NCBI GenBank assembly: GCA_965247475.1
Contig: OZ252016.1
Location: forward strand, 2,170,001 to 2,234,000
Direction of reading: 5' to 3'
Origin: G965247475 sp965247475
GTDB lineage: Bacteria > Chloroflexota > UBA11872
DNA: 64,000 bases
In this document: in pieces, positions 16,064-24,468 of the stretch
How the letters are laid out: every line of letters starts with the position of its first letter
How positions within the stretch are numbered: position 1 is the first letter of the stretch
The notes under the pieces: model-generated
The model's input: the letters and a program-made list of their open reading frames with translations, nothing else
What the model was told of the DNA's origin: nothing
The model's database searches: none
Made by a program: the position numbers and the translations under genes

Positions 16064-17848
16064 CTAGACCGCGCACTCGCCTTCGCCACGCTCGAGCACG
16101 TAGAGCCGGTCGCGGTCCCAATCGACGAAGTGCGCGCGCTCCGCGTCGGTGAACTCCGGCGGGATCGCGAGATCCTTGATCAGACCGTCGAAGTAGGCCT
16201 TGTCGTGCCGATCCACGTAGGCGTTGAACGGCTCGTCATCCTCGAGGCGCTCCTGCTCGTAATCGTGGATGAGCCGCTCGACGACGATCGGCGCCCGCTT
16301 GGCCGGTACGCGCGACCTGAGCAGCATGCCCATGCGAATCTCGCTGCCGGCGCGGCGGTTCCCGCCGACGAACACATGGTACGCGGGCACCTGGCGGTCG
16401 CCGCTCTTGATGGCGGCGCCGTGGAAGCCGATGTTGCCGACGTGGTGCATCCCACATGAGTTCGGGCAGCCGCTCATGTTGATCAGGATCTGGCGCGTTT
16501 GCGGATCGACGAGGTCGAGCTCTTCGACCTTCGCCTGGATGGCCTTGTTCAGGCCCATCGACGAGGTGATGCCCAGCTTGCAGCTATCGGTGCCGGGGCA
16601 GGCGACCACATCGGTGATCTCGAGCGCGCCCGAGTTGCCCAGGCCCAGCCGCCGCAGCTCCTTCCACACCGGATAGACGCTGTTGTCCGGAATCCACCGC
16701 AGCACGATGTTCTGCCAGTGCGTGGTCCGGGCGCGTCCGGCGCCGAAGTCCCGCAGGATTTGCGCGACGCCGCGAAACTGCTCGGGACTCAGGTCGCCCT
16801 GGTTGACCTTGACTTCGACCGAGGAGTATCCGGCCTGAAGCTGCGGCTTGACGTTGCGGGCCATGAACCGTTCGAACAGATCGCGATCGGTCTGGTCGAT
16901 CGCGGGCGCCGCGGGCGGGCCGTCGGGCGCGTCGGCCTGCTCGTCATCGATGTACATCAGCTCCTCGACCGGGTAGTCGCGCCGCGCCCACTCGCCGCGG
17001 AGCTCCTGCTCGACCATCGTGCGAAATTCGTCGATCCCGACCTTGTGGACCAGAAACTTGATGCGGGCCTTGGCGCGGTTGCGCCGGAGCTCGTCGGAGC
17101 GGTTGAAGATCCGCAGCACGGCTTCGGATACGCGCAGGTAGTCGGTGAGAGGGACGAAGTCGTAGAGCACGAAGCCGTGCTTGGCCATGATCGAGAGACC
17201 GCCGCCGGTGGCTATCCGGAAGCCGCGAACCGCGGCGCCGTTCTCGTGCCGTATCTGCGCGGTGAATCCGAGATCGTGGATCGCGGTGATGGTGCGATCG
17301 GTCTCGGACCCGGTGAAGGCGACCTTGAACTTGCGGGGGAGCGCCTGCGTGAGCGGGTTGCGCACGAAGTAGCGAACGAAGGCGCCGGCGTACGGCGTGG
17401 CGTCGAAGATCTCGTCGTCGGCGATTCCCGCCCAGGGGTCGCCGGTAACGTTGCGGACGGTGTTCCCGCAGGCCTCGCGGGTGGAGAGCCCGGTCGCTCC
17501 CAGGATGTGAAGCGCCCGCGCGGCGAGCGGCAGCGGGACATGGTGAAGCTGGATGTTCTCGCGGGTGGTGATATGGCCCTTCTTGAGCGGTACGAAGGTC
17601 TCGGCGACCTCGGCGAGGGCGTCGAGCTGGTCGGCGGTGACGCCGCCCATCGGCAACTTCACCCGCATCATGTGGACATCCGCCTGCCGCTGACCGTAGA
17701 TGCCTTGGCGCAGACGGAACGCCTGGAACCGCTCCTCCGCGCGCTGCTTGCGAAGGAAGGCGGCGGACTCCGTATCGAAGTCTTCGAGCTCCTCGTCGAG
17801 GATCGGAATGACGGCGCCGGGCGCGCGCTCGGTATGGGTCACCGCCAT
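16064..17848 (-). CDS. Ferredoxin-type sulfite/nitrite reductase
   Basis: The 594-aa hemoprotein reduces sulfite (or nitrite) by six electrons using siroheme and a 4Fe-4S cluster. Two ferredoxin-like/hemoprotein repeats are seen. TTRENIQLHHVPL occurs near residue 100. The cluster cysteines lie in ACPGTDSCKLG (about 414) and INMSGCPNSCGMHHVGNIGF (about 457). ATG 17848 is fixed by the ribosome site AGGAGGA five bases upstream; a longer open frame to 17992 would include the promoter. Its place ahead of cysH-cysC-sat and the siroheme gene cobA argues for sulfite as the substrate, but sequence alone does not exclude nitrite. Confidence 0.92.
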   Translation of the reverse strand: MAVTHTERAPGAVIPILDEELEDFDTESAAFLRKQRAEERFQAFRLRQGIYGQRQADVHMMRVKLPMGGVTADQLDALAEVAETFVPLKKGHITTRENIQLHHVPLPLAARALHILGATGLSTREACGNTVRNVTGDPWAGIADDEIFDATPYAGAFVRYFVRNPLTQALPRKFKVAFTGSETDRTITAIHDLGFTAQIRHENGAAVRGFRIATGGGLSIMAKHGFVLYDFVPLTDYLRVSEAVLRIFNRSDELRRNRAKARIKFLVHKVGIDEFRTMVEQELRGEWARRDYPVEELMYIDDEQADAPDGPPAAPAIDQTDRDLFERFMARNVKPQLQAGYSSVEVKVNQGDLSPEQFRGVAQILRDFGAGRARTTHWQNIVLRWIPDNSVYPVWKELRRLGLGNSGALEITDVVACPGTDSCKLGITSSMGLNKAIQAKVEELDLVDPQTRQILINMSGCPNSCGMHHVGNIGFHGAAIKSGDRQVPAYHVFVGGNRRAGSEIRMGMLLRSRVPAKRAPIVVERLIHDYEQERLEDDEPFNAYVDRHDKAYFDGLIKDLAIPPEFTDAERAHFVDWDRDRLYVLERGEGECAV

Positions 17849-17963
17849 CTGGGTCCTCCTGTGGAGCAACTCGGCACGTCGGGGCTGAATGGAAAAGGGC
17901 CTGAGCCGTAAGGGTCGCGCCCGAGCCTGTTCAGCGACGGTATCTGAGTTCCCGAATCCGGAA

Positions 17964-17992
17964 AGTCTACAAAGCGCCTGTGGCTCTGCCAA
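17964..17992 (-). promoter_or_regulatory. Promoter of the sulfite reductase/cys run
   Basis: On the minus strand, TTGGCA (-35, 17987-17992) and TAGACT (-10, 17964-17969) are exactly 17 bases apart. The predicted start near 17957 leaves a leader of about 110 bases before the reductase ATG. This is the only good promoter found for the run, apart from a possible internal one at cysH. Confidence 0.5.
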
Positions 17993-18049
17993 GGTCGGCG
18001 GCGGCGGGCGGCATCCGCCGGCGGCGATGCCGGTTCACCCTGCGCGGGA

Positions 18050-19249
18050 TCACGTGCCGGCGGACCGCTCCATCCGCTCGATCCAGGCGGCGGGATCGCG
18101 CGTCTCGGCCAGCGTGGGAACGCCCGCGGGGCCGTCCCAGACTCGATTCATGAAGTCGAGCCCGCGCTTGCGGACGACCGCATCGACGAAGGCCTCGCCG
18201 ACGCGGTACTGCTCGAGCTTCATGTCGAGCCCCAACAACCGCGAGATGACGCGAAACGCCGCGCCGCGCGAGGCCTCACGGACCTTCATGCGCGAGGCTA
18301 GGCGCTCATAGTCGTCGATGATTCGCGCGCCGGTGGCGTGCATGACGTGGTTGCTGTAGCCCTCCATGAGCGTCATCAGCGCCTGGATGCGCCCGAGGAT
18401 CTCGGCCTGCTCGTCGGTGAGCGCGAGCCGCATGACGCTCGAGGTTCGAAAGTCATCGCGCGAGAGCCGTCGCATGCGTTCGCGAATGCGGGCGCCCAGC
18501 CGACCTGACTGACGAAGCGACCGGACCGCTTCCCGCAGGTACGCCCGCATCAGCCCGGCCGTGTGCTCGCGCAGCCAGGGTGGGTCCCCGACGCGAAACT
18601 GGAAGGCATGCGTGGATTCGTGCAGCGCCACCCATAGCCGCAGATCCTCGATGTCGAGCCCGGCCTTGCGCGCGAGGGCGCGGACGTTCTGGTCCACGAA
18701 ATAGATCGCGGGACGCGCGCCGTCGGGTTCGAGGATCGGGATGTCGTACTGCCCCAGCACCCGGCGGCTGAGGAATCCCAGCAGCAAGCTCAGCTGGCCG
18801 GTCACGCCGTAGCGAGTGGCAATCCCGAAGGCGTACCCCACAGTCCCGGCGCCGTCGTGCGCCTCCGCGTAGGCTTCCACGAGCGGCGCGAGCAACGTGC
18901 GGAAGTTGCCGAGGTTGACGTCGATCCACTCGTCGCGGCCGAGCGCCCGTACCGAAGACCCATCCAGCGAAAGTCGCGTGCCGGTGTACTCGGACACGGC
19001 CTCGAAGCTGCGGTGGACGATCGCCTCGTACCTGGCGTCCAGCGCCGCGTCGGCACGCCGGGCGCGCGGATCGCCGCCGAGCCTGCGCGCCAGCCGCGCC
19101 GCCAGCTCCCAATCGACCATGGAGGGATTGCGGTTGCGGCGCGCGATCGAGGCGCCGCCGATCGCGGCCAGCGTGACGACCAGCAGCAGCACCGCGAATC
19201 GCCGCAAAGGCTTTGCTATGGCCGGTCCGATGCGAGTGGAGGGGATCAA
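18050..19249 (-). CDS. DUF2342 zincin-like metalloprotease, membrane anchored
   Basis: The 399-aa protein has an N-terminal membrane segment (about residues 17-36: FAVLLLVVTLAAIGGASI). The catalytic motif HESTHAF lies near residue 208 and a downstream LMEGYSNHVMHATG segment, the pattern of DUF2342 / F420-biosynthesis-associated putative hydrolases, is present. The two histidines and the glutamate of HExxH are intact, so it is likely an active zinc peptidase at the membrane. The family is common in Actinobacteria and Chloroflexota and its substrate is unknown. It is divergent from the MATE gene (138-base gap). Confidence 0.85.
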   Translation of the reverse strand: MIPSTRIGPAIAKPLRRFAVLLLVVTLAAIGGASIARRNRNPSMVDWELAARLARRLGGDPRARRADAALDARYEAIVHRSFEAVSEYTGTRLSLDGSSVRALGRDEWIDVNLGNFRTLLAPLVEAYAEAHDGAGTVGYAFGIATRYGVTGQLSLLLGFLSRRVLGQYDIPILEPDGARPAIYFVDQNVRALARKAGLDIEDLRLWVALHESTHAFQFRVGDPPWLREHTAGLMRAYLREAVRSLRQSGRLGARIRERMRRLSRDDFRTSSVMRLALTDEQAEILGRIQALMTLMEGYSNHVMHATGARIIDDYERLASRMKVREASRGAAFRVISRLLGLDMKLEQYRVGEAFVDAVVRKRGLDFMNRVWDGPAGVPTLAETRDPAAWIERMERSAGT

Positions 19250-19387
19250 AAGTCATGGTAGGGACCGCGCCATCGCGATGTCTATCGGGTCAGAGCACAG
19301 GGTGAGGGCCCGTAGAATGACTGCGCGCGCCCCCGCGCGGCGCCTCGGGAACCGGCGCGCGCGCATCTAGACAGGAGCCGCCGCGCG

Positions 19388-20761
19388 GTGCCATCGGCAG
19401 ACCCGGCCCCGCAGTCGCTCGTCGCGTCGATCGAATCGACCCGGGATCTACGACGCCGGCTGTATCGGACCGCTTGGCCCGTGATCCTCGAGAACCTGCT
19501 GCAGAGCGCCACATTCATGATCAACACGGCGCTCGCCGGTCGGCTGGGAGCGGCGGCGCTGAGCGCGGCCGGCATCTCGAACTTCCTGCTGTTCTTCGGC
19601 TTCACGCTGTTTCTGGGGCTCGGCGTTGGAATGCTGGCGCAAGTCGCGCGCGCGGTAGGCGCGCGCGACCGGGCGGGCGCCCAACGGGTGGCCTGGCACG
19701 GATTGGCGCTCGGGACGGCCCTGAGCGGCGCGTCGACCCTGGTGCTCGTGCTCTTTGCGGCGCCGATTCTGCGTCTGGCGGGCGCGGACGAGGAGATGGT
19801 GGCAATCGGGGCGCCCTACCTGCGGCTGGCCTCGGCGTTCGCGCCCTTCCAGATGCTGACCGTGCTGCTGGGAGCGATGCTGCGCGCCTCCGGCGACACA
19901 CGCAATCCAATGCACGCCTCGCTGCTGATGACCGCGGTGAATACGCTCGTCGGGTTCCTGCTGGTCTTCGATGTCATTGGTCCGGGCGGTCTGGGCCTGC
20001 TGGGCATCGCGATCGCCTTCAGCCTCGCGCGCGTCGTCGCCGCCATCTACATGGGTCTCGTCGTCCGCCGGTCCGACCTAGGCGGCGGGCTTTGGCAGGG
20101 CCGCCGGTTCGACCGCGTAACGCTGCGCCGCGTGATTCGCGTGAGCCTGCCGGCGGCCGGCGAGCAGGCGGCTTGGTCGGGAGGGATCCTGGCGGTCAGC
20201 GTCGTGGGCCTTTCGCTCGGCACGGTCAGCTTTGCCGCGCAGAGCGTGATCGGACCGGTGACGTCGATCGCGTTCATGCCGTCGTTCGGTCTTGGAGTCG
20301 CCGCTTCGGCGCTGGTGGGCCAGAGCCTGGGGGCAAAGCTGCCCGACCTGGCGAAGCGGTTCGGCTTCGAGGCCGCGACCGGCGCGACGCTCATCTCGTC
20401 GCTGATGGCCATCGTGATCCTGGTTGCCCCGCGGCAGGTCATGGCCGTGTTCACGAGCGATCCGGCCGTGATCGACGCGGGCGAGACGCCGCTGCGAATC
20501 ATCGCCGCGGCGTTACCGCTGTACGGACCTGCGAACACATTCTCGGGCGTGCTGCGCGGCGCGGGGGACACCCGCGCGATGTTCGCGATTGGACTGGCCG
20601 GACTATGGGTGGCGCGTTTGCCGCTGGCGCTGATTCTGGGTGTCTGGATAGGGTTGGGGCTGGCCGGTATCTGGCTGGCCGTCGCGGCCGACTTTCTGGT
20701 CCGCGCGGTCGCGTCGTACGCGCGGTTTGCGAGCGGCAAATGGCAGTCGATCGACGTTTGA
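19388..20761 (+). CDS. MATE family efflux transporter
   Basis: The 457-aa protein has twelve predicted membrane helices in two MatE halves. N-terminal TAWPVILENLLQSATFMINTALAG and ASGDTRNPMHASLLMTAVNTL in the first half, with VLRGAGDTRAMFAIGLAGLW in the second, are classical MATE segments. Such proteins expel drugs or metabolites using Na+ or H+ gradients. The start is GTG 19388. The stop overlaps the possible TTG start of the degraded comB copy downstream, suggesting that copy was once translated from the same transcript. Confidence 0.92.
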   Translation: MPSADPAPQSLVASIESTRDLRRRLYRTAWPVILENLLQSATFMINTALAGRLGAAALSAAGISNFLLFFGFTLFLGLGVGMLAQVARAVGARDRAGAQRVAWHGLALGTALSGASTLVLVLFAAPILRLAGADEEMVAIGAPYLRLASAFAPFQMLTVLLGAMLRASGDTRNPMHASLLMTAVNTLVGFLLVFDVIGPGGLGLLGIAIAFSLARVVAAIYMGLVVRRSDLGGGLWQGRRFDRVTLRRVIRVSLPAAGEQAAWSGGILAVSVVGLSLGTVSFAAQSVIGPVTSIAFMPSFGLGVAASALVGQSLGAKLPDLAKRFGFEAATGATLISSLMAIVILVAPRQVMAVFTSDPAVIDAGETPLRIIAAALPLYGPANTFSGVLRGAGDTRAMFAIGLAGLWVARLPLALILGVWIGLGLAGIWLAVAADFLVRAVASYARFASGKWQSIDV

Positions 20762-21121
20762 CGAAAGTCCGCGTGGCGCTGCTGGCGGACGCGCTGGAAC
20801 CGGATCCGGATGGCGTCTGCGCGGTCGTGGACGTGATCCGGGCATCGACGACGCTCGCCGAGTCCGGGAACCCCGAGGTTTGGCTGGCGGCCAGTCCGGA
20901 CGCGGCGCGCGCGGCCGTACCTCGATTCAACGAGCGGCCGATGCTGGTCGGCGAGGAGGGCGGCGTGGCGCCGGTCTGGGACTGACCGTGCTGCTTGGGG
21001 GGAGCGGGGCGGGCTCAGGCCCGAGGACTATGACTTCGGCAATTCACTGTGGGAAGTGGCCGCGCGTCCCAACCTCCCCGGCTCGGCATACCTGATGAAT
21101 GGCGGCTGGCTGGCGTGCTGA
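20758..21121 (+). pseudogene. Decayed, truncated comB copy
   Basis: The first 76 codons (20758-20985) read KVRVALLADALEPDPDG and CAVVDVIRASTT, then NPEVWLAA, clearly homologous to the intact ComB-like protein at 24469-25230, but lack three residues after ASTTL. The frame stops at 20985. Homology resumes in another frame at about 21011 with GLRPEDYDFGNSLWEVAA, and ends at a TGA (21119-21121) about 160 residues short of full length. Frameshift plus truncation make it a pseudogene. It lies directly after the MATE gene. Confidence 0.85.
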
Positions 21122-21159
21122 GGTCCGTTAGGGGCCGTGCTCCCCTCGGTCTGTGTCCG

Positions 21160-22677
21160 TCACGCGGTCCGCGGGTTCTGGGGAACCTTCGGCTCCAGGT
21201 CACCCGTGGTCACCTCTTCGACCTCGCGACTCCGGGCGCGGCTCCAGCTCATCAGGATGGCGGGGAGGATGGCGACGACACTCACGACGGCCGCGACCAT
21301 GAAGAACGTGACGAACACGTCCATACCGATGTTGGTGACGGTCTCTTGGAACTCGGAAACCCGCTGCCGTGAGACTTCGATCGCCTCGCCTTCCTGAGGG
21401 ATGGGCATTGGGAGGCCCGCAACGAGAATCGAGAATCGCTGGGACCCCCAGGCGGTGATCGCGGCGAGGCCGAGCGTCATGCCCACCAGCCGCATCGCCG
21501 TGACCGCGCCCGCCGCAGCGCCACGGTCGCCCTGGCCAACTGGCTCGGTAGCGCCCAGGGCTATGGGTGCGATCAGCAGGCCGAAACCGAGGCCTGCAAG
21601 CCCTAGGTGGATCGTTAACTGGGGGTCTGCAACGCTCAGGTCCCACGTGGTCATCAGGCCGTAGCCCAGGGCCACGAGGATTAGGCCGAGCACAGTCGGT
21701 ATGCGGTAGTCCAATCGCTGGCAGGCGAGTCCGCCGAGCACTGCCCCGATTGGCATCGCGGCAGTCATGCGCATGAGCCTGAGTCCGCCCTCGAGCGGGG
21801 AGTGGCCCACCAGGTACGTGGTCATGATGGGAATGGTCACCATGCCGATGATCAGCGCCACGCCGACCAGCAAATGGCTGAGGTTGGCCATGATCACCGT
21901 GAGGCTGCGGAACATCGCGTTGGGAAGCAGGGTGACTGCTGCCGTCCGCTGGCGGTACACAAAGGCGCCCAAGGCTGCCCCCGTGAGCATGAGGTACCCG
22001 ACCATCGGCAGGTCCAGCTGATCGATGCGTGAGAGCCCGAGCGTCAGGGCGGCCAGCGCCACGGCGACCAACAACCCGCCCACATAGTCCACCGAGGATT
22101 TGAACCTACGGCTCGGGCCCAGCAGCAGGAACAGAGCGATCAGTACGATCAGGCCCAGCGGCAGGTTCATCCAAAATACCCAGGGCCAGTCAAGGTAGCG
22201 CGCGACCAGGCCTCCCCAGAGCGGGCCGATGACGCTCCCCGCCTCCGCTGAGCCGCCAACGATGCCCAGCGCGAGACCTCTGCCACCCCGGGGGAACAGA
22301 TCACCCACCACCGCAATCGCTATTGGCAGCATCGCGCCCGCTCCCACGGCCTGGAAGACCCTTATGCCGATCAGGGCGGGGAGGCTGGGCGCAAGCGCGG
22401 CCGCAATCGACCAAAGCATGAAGAAGACCGTGGCGATGGCGAACATGCGGCGATGGCCGAAGGCGTCCGACATGCTGCCGATCAGCGGCATGGCGGCCAC
22501 GTAGCCGAGGAGGTAGGCGGTGATGGTCCAAGACGCGTAGTCAAGCTCGATTGGAGGGATCCGGAAATCGAGCATGATGTCCGGCAGAATCGTGACCATC
22601 ACCGTCTGGTCGTCGGCGGCGACAAATACCCCTACACAGACGGGGATTAGCGCGATGTATGGGGATACGCGGCGCAC
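21160..22677 (-). CDS. DHA2-type MFS exporter (P55/EmrB-like)
   Basis: The 505-aa protein is highly hydrophobic with about 14 membrane helices. DDQTVMVTILPDIMLDF in helix 1, the motif A loop GSMSDAFGHRRMF, and motif C-like GIVGGSAEAGSVIGPLWGG place it in the drug:H+ antiporter-2 group, which includes EmrB and the mycobacterial lipid exporter P55. A soluble loop (GLPMPIPQEGEAIEVSRQRVSEFQE) precedes the last helix. It lies downstream of, and on the same strand as, an LprG-type lipoprotein (393-base gap), the partner of P55 in mycobacteria. Third codon positions look visibly less GC-saturated than in flanking genes, consistent with acquisition. Confidence 0.9.
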   Translation of the reverse strand: MRRVSPYIALIPVCVGVFVAADDQTVMVTILPDIMLDFRIPPIELDYASWTITAYLLGYVAAMPLIGSMSDAFGHRRMFAIATVFFMLWSIAAALAPSLPALIGIRVFQAVGAGAMLPIAIAVVGDLFPRGGRGLALGIVGGSAEAGSVIGPLWGGLVARYLDWPWVFWMNLPLGLIVLIALFLLLGPSRRFKSSVDYVGGLLVAVALAALTLGLSRIDQLDLPMVGYLMLTGAALGAFVYRQRTAAVTLLPNAMFRSLTVIMANLSHLLVGVALIIGMVTIPIMTTYLVGHSPLEGGLRLMRMTAAMPIGAVLGGLACQRLDYRIPTVLGLILVALGYGLMTTWDLSVADPQLTIHLGLAGLGFGLLIAPIALGATEPVGQGDRGAAAGAVTAMRLVGMTLGLAAITAWGSQRFSILVAGLPMPIPQEGEAIEVSRQRVSEFQETVTNIGMDVFVTFFMVAAVVSVVAILPAILMSWSRARSREVEEVTTGDLEPKVPQNPRTA

Positions 22678-23070
22678 GCTACGCGCTCGAAGGCTGCTGC
22701 GGCATAGGATGTTGCTGGCGCGGCGCCGTTGATCGAATGGCCGCTAGCGGCGTTTGCGGGAGATTGCAGACATCTTTGGCACCCTTCGGACAATTCCGGG
22801 AGGGATTTGCGGGGCTCGCAAGTCGCGTCAGGCCACTATTGGCGCAGTGCGCCCCGTGCAGGTCATCCGGCTGAACGGCCCGGGGCGCCTGGCATGACCA
22901 CAGATTCGCCACCAGGTTGTTGGCCGCAGCCGCGAAGTATCTGGCCATCCCGGTACGCTCACCACCACGATCCCGCGTGCGGCGAAACCGTCCCACCGTA
23001 GCCCTTTAGCGCCGTCTCGGCATGCGCTCATGGCCCTAGCTCGGGGCCGTGCTCCGTGGAACACGGTCTC
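22678..23070. other. Gap between MFS exporter and lipoprotein genes
   Basis: About 390 bases with no gene I can support. Open frames on both strands are arginine/proline-rich and resemble no family. The stretch would hold the exporter promoter if the two genes are not one operon; I saw no clear -35/-10 pair or terminator. Confidence 0.4.
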
Positions 23071-23973
23071 CTAGGGGGCGGTTTCCGGGACCTCGATCGT
23101 GACTGGCTCGTCGAACCGCGACAGCTCAACAACCCTCACGGTGCTCGGGTCGTCGGTGGGCGTGACTTGCCCGGCGAACCGTATCTTGGTCAGTTGGAAG
23201 TTGTCGGCTTGGACCTCGATGTTCACGTCAACGACTGCGTCCTCCGCGGTGTCGCCCAACAGGCCCGCAAAGGCACTGGCAGGAATGCTCCCGGAGAGTC
23301 TGTAGACCTCGCCCTCAGGGCCGTCGAAGCTGGCGTCAGTGATTGCCGCCATTACCGCGGCTATCCCCTCCTGCGGCCTGAAAAAGGCGACTGGCGAGTT
23401 CTCTGCCGGCACCTCCGCCCAGACTCTCGTAAGTGGGTTCGTGATGTAGTTGACGCCGTCGATAACGATGAGCTTGACCTGGATGGGAATATCTCCATAC
23501 AGGCCTGAGAACTCCACGCTCAGCTTGTTGGGAATCTCCAGCTGGCCCGCCACTTGCTCGACTCTCAGTCCGGGCAAGAACTCGCTGGTGCCCACCTCAT
23601 GGGTCAAATCGAAGTGAAACGTCTTGAGGCCACCCATCACGGCCCCCGCGCGCTCTAGGACATCGGCCTCCGTGAGGGGGGTCGGGGTGGGCGTCGGGGT
23701 CGGGGTGGGCATCGGGGTCGGGGTGGGCATCGGGGTCGGGGTGGGCGTCGGGGTCGGGGTGGGCGTCGGCGTCGGGGGAGGAGTCGGGGTAGGGTCTGGG
23801 GTCGGGGTAGCGGCCGGAGTAGGTGCAGCCGCTGGCTCAGGGTCGCCACATGCGAAAGCGACAAGGGCCAAGCAGCCCATGACCAGCAGCAACACTCCAC
23901 CCTGGGCAATGTGCCGACGCATCAGAGGCCGCCAAACGGAGGGAACGAGAATACGGGCTGCAGAACTCAGCAT
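23071..23973 (-). CDS. LppX/LprAFG-domain lipoprotein with Pro-Thr linker
   Basis: The 300-aa product starts with a signal region, GVLLLVMGCLALVAFAC, whose cysteine is a plausible lipidation site although the lipobox (AFAC) is not ideal. A linker of about 45 residues of repeated Pro-Thr follows (DNA 18-bp repeats, listed separately). The globular domain (about residues 95-300) has FHFDLTHEVGTSEF, GQLEIPNKLSVEFSG and INYITNPLT-like segments (VNYITNPLTRVWAEVP) typical of the LppX_LprAFG fold that binds lipids in mycobacterial LprG. ATG 23973 is chosen because GGAGG lies about 9 bases upstream; ATG 23922 is the alternative. It is likely an extracytoplasmic lipid carrier for the adjacent MFS exporter (inference). 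Confidence 0.82.
   Translation of the reverse strand: MLSSAARILVPSVWRPLMRRHIAQGGVLLLVMGCLALVAFACGDPEPAAAPTPAATPTPDPTPTPPPTPTPTPTPTPTPTPMPTPTPMPTPTPTPTPTPLTEADVLERAGAVMGGLKTFHFDLTHEVGTSEFLPGLRVEQVAGQLEIPNKLSVEFSGLYGDIPIQVKLIVIDGVNYITNPLTRVWAEVPAENSPVAFFRPQEGIAAVMAAITDASFDGPEGEVYRLSGSIPASAFAGLLGDTAEDAVVDVNIEVQADNFQLTKIRFAGQVTPTDDPSTVRVVELSRFDEPVTIEVPETAP
23681..23770. repeat. Five 18-bp tandem repeats encoding the Pro-Thr linker
   Basis: Five consecutive copies of GTCGGGGTGGGCRTCGGG (plus-strand reading), differing only at one A/G position and in the last base of the final copy. On the minus strand they encode alternating Pro and Thr with occasional Met. The plus strand carries closely spaced runs of three or four G and could form a G-quadruplex. 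Copy number is likely to vary between strains. Confidence 0.85.
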
Positions 23974-24468
23974 TGACGCTCGCCTCCAGGTGCAGGTGCG
24001 GTGCCAACTACGCAGAGGCCACGGAGTAGCATGCCAGCTGCCGGCCAAGCAGAGCGCGCCTCAGCGTTTCGTAGCGAATGCTACATAAACCACCACGCTG
24101 ACGCCATCAGTCCTTCGATTCGCCGTCAATTGCCGATCGGGCACGCGTTGATCGGCGCACCGTAGTCGTAACGCGGCCAAATGCTTCGGGGCCATCATTT
24201 CCGATGAAGTTGATGAGAGTGGAGACTTCGTAAGCCTCATCTGGTACTCCGCGCCCATCACCAGCGCCGTATCGGCCGGCGCCTTGACCAGCTTGTTCCG
24301 TCCCATGGCATGGTCGACGTTGAACCCTGCGGCCGGATCGTAGGGCGGCACCAGCGCCGGGCAGCAACTCCAGGGCACTTCGCGCGTCGTGAGTCACGCC
24401 ATGGCCCCTGATCCGCTACTTTCGGGAGTCATGCACCAGTCTGGACGTCGCAACGTTGGGGTCGGGCG
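23974..24468 (-). other. Possible gene remnant upstream of comB
   Basis: About 495 bases without an intact gene. On the minus strand one frame (about 24260-24350) reads YDPAAGFNVDHAMGRNKLVK and continues ADTALVMGAEYQ. Another frame (about 24160-24240) reads AYEVSTLINFIGNDGPEAFG. Both look like genuine protein sequence, and together suggest one frameshifted, truncated gene. I do not recognise the family. The upstream side of the lipoprotein gene lies here too, including its ribosome site near 23982-23986. Confidence 0.35.

Noticed and set aside
15408..16067. 219-aa plus-strand frame
   Set aside because: Antisense to cysH and covering the dyads and repeat sequence; no protein family character.
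23681..23770. CRISPR-like array
   Set aside because: The units are directly adjacent with no spacers and form part of a reading frame; it is a coding minisatellite.
23071..23922. Shorter start (ATG 23922) for the LprG-type lipoprotein
   Set aside because: It would still encode the signal region, but the ribosome site GGAGG lies before ATG 23973. Kept as an alternative only.
24061..24378. Intact 105-aa gene on the minus strand
   Set aside because: Protein-like character covers only part of the frame and switches frame midway; treated as a possible remnant instead.
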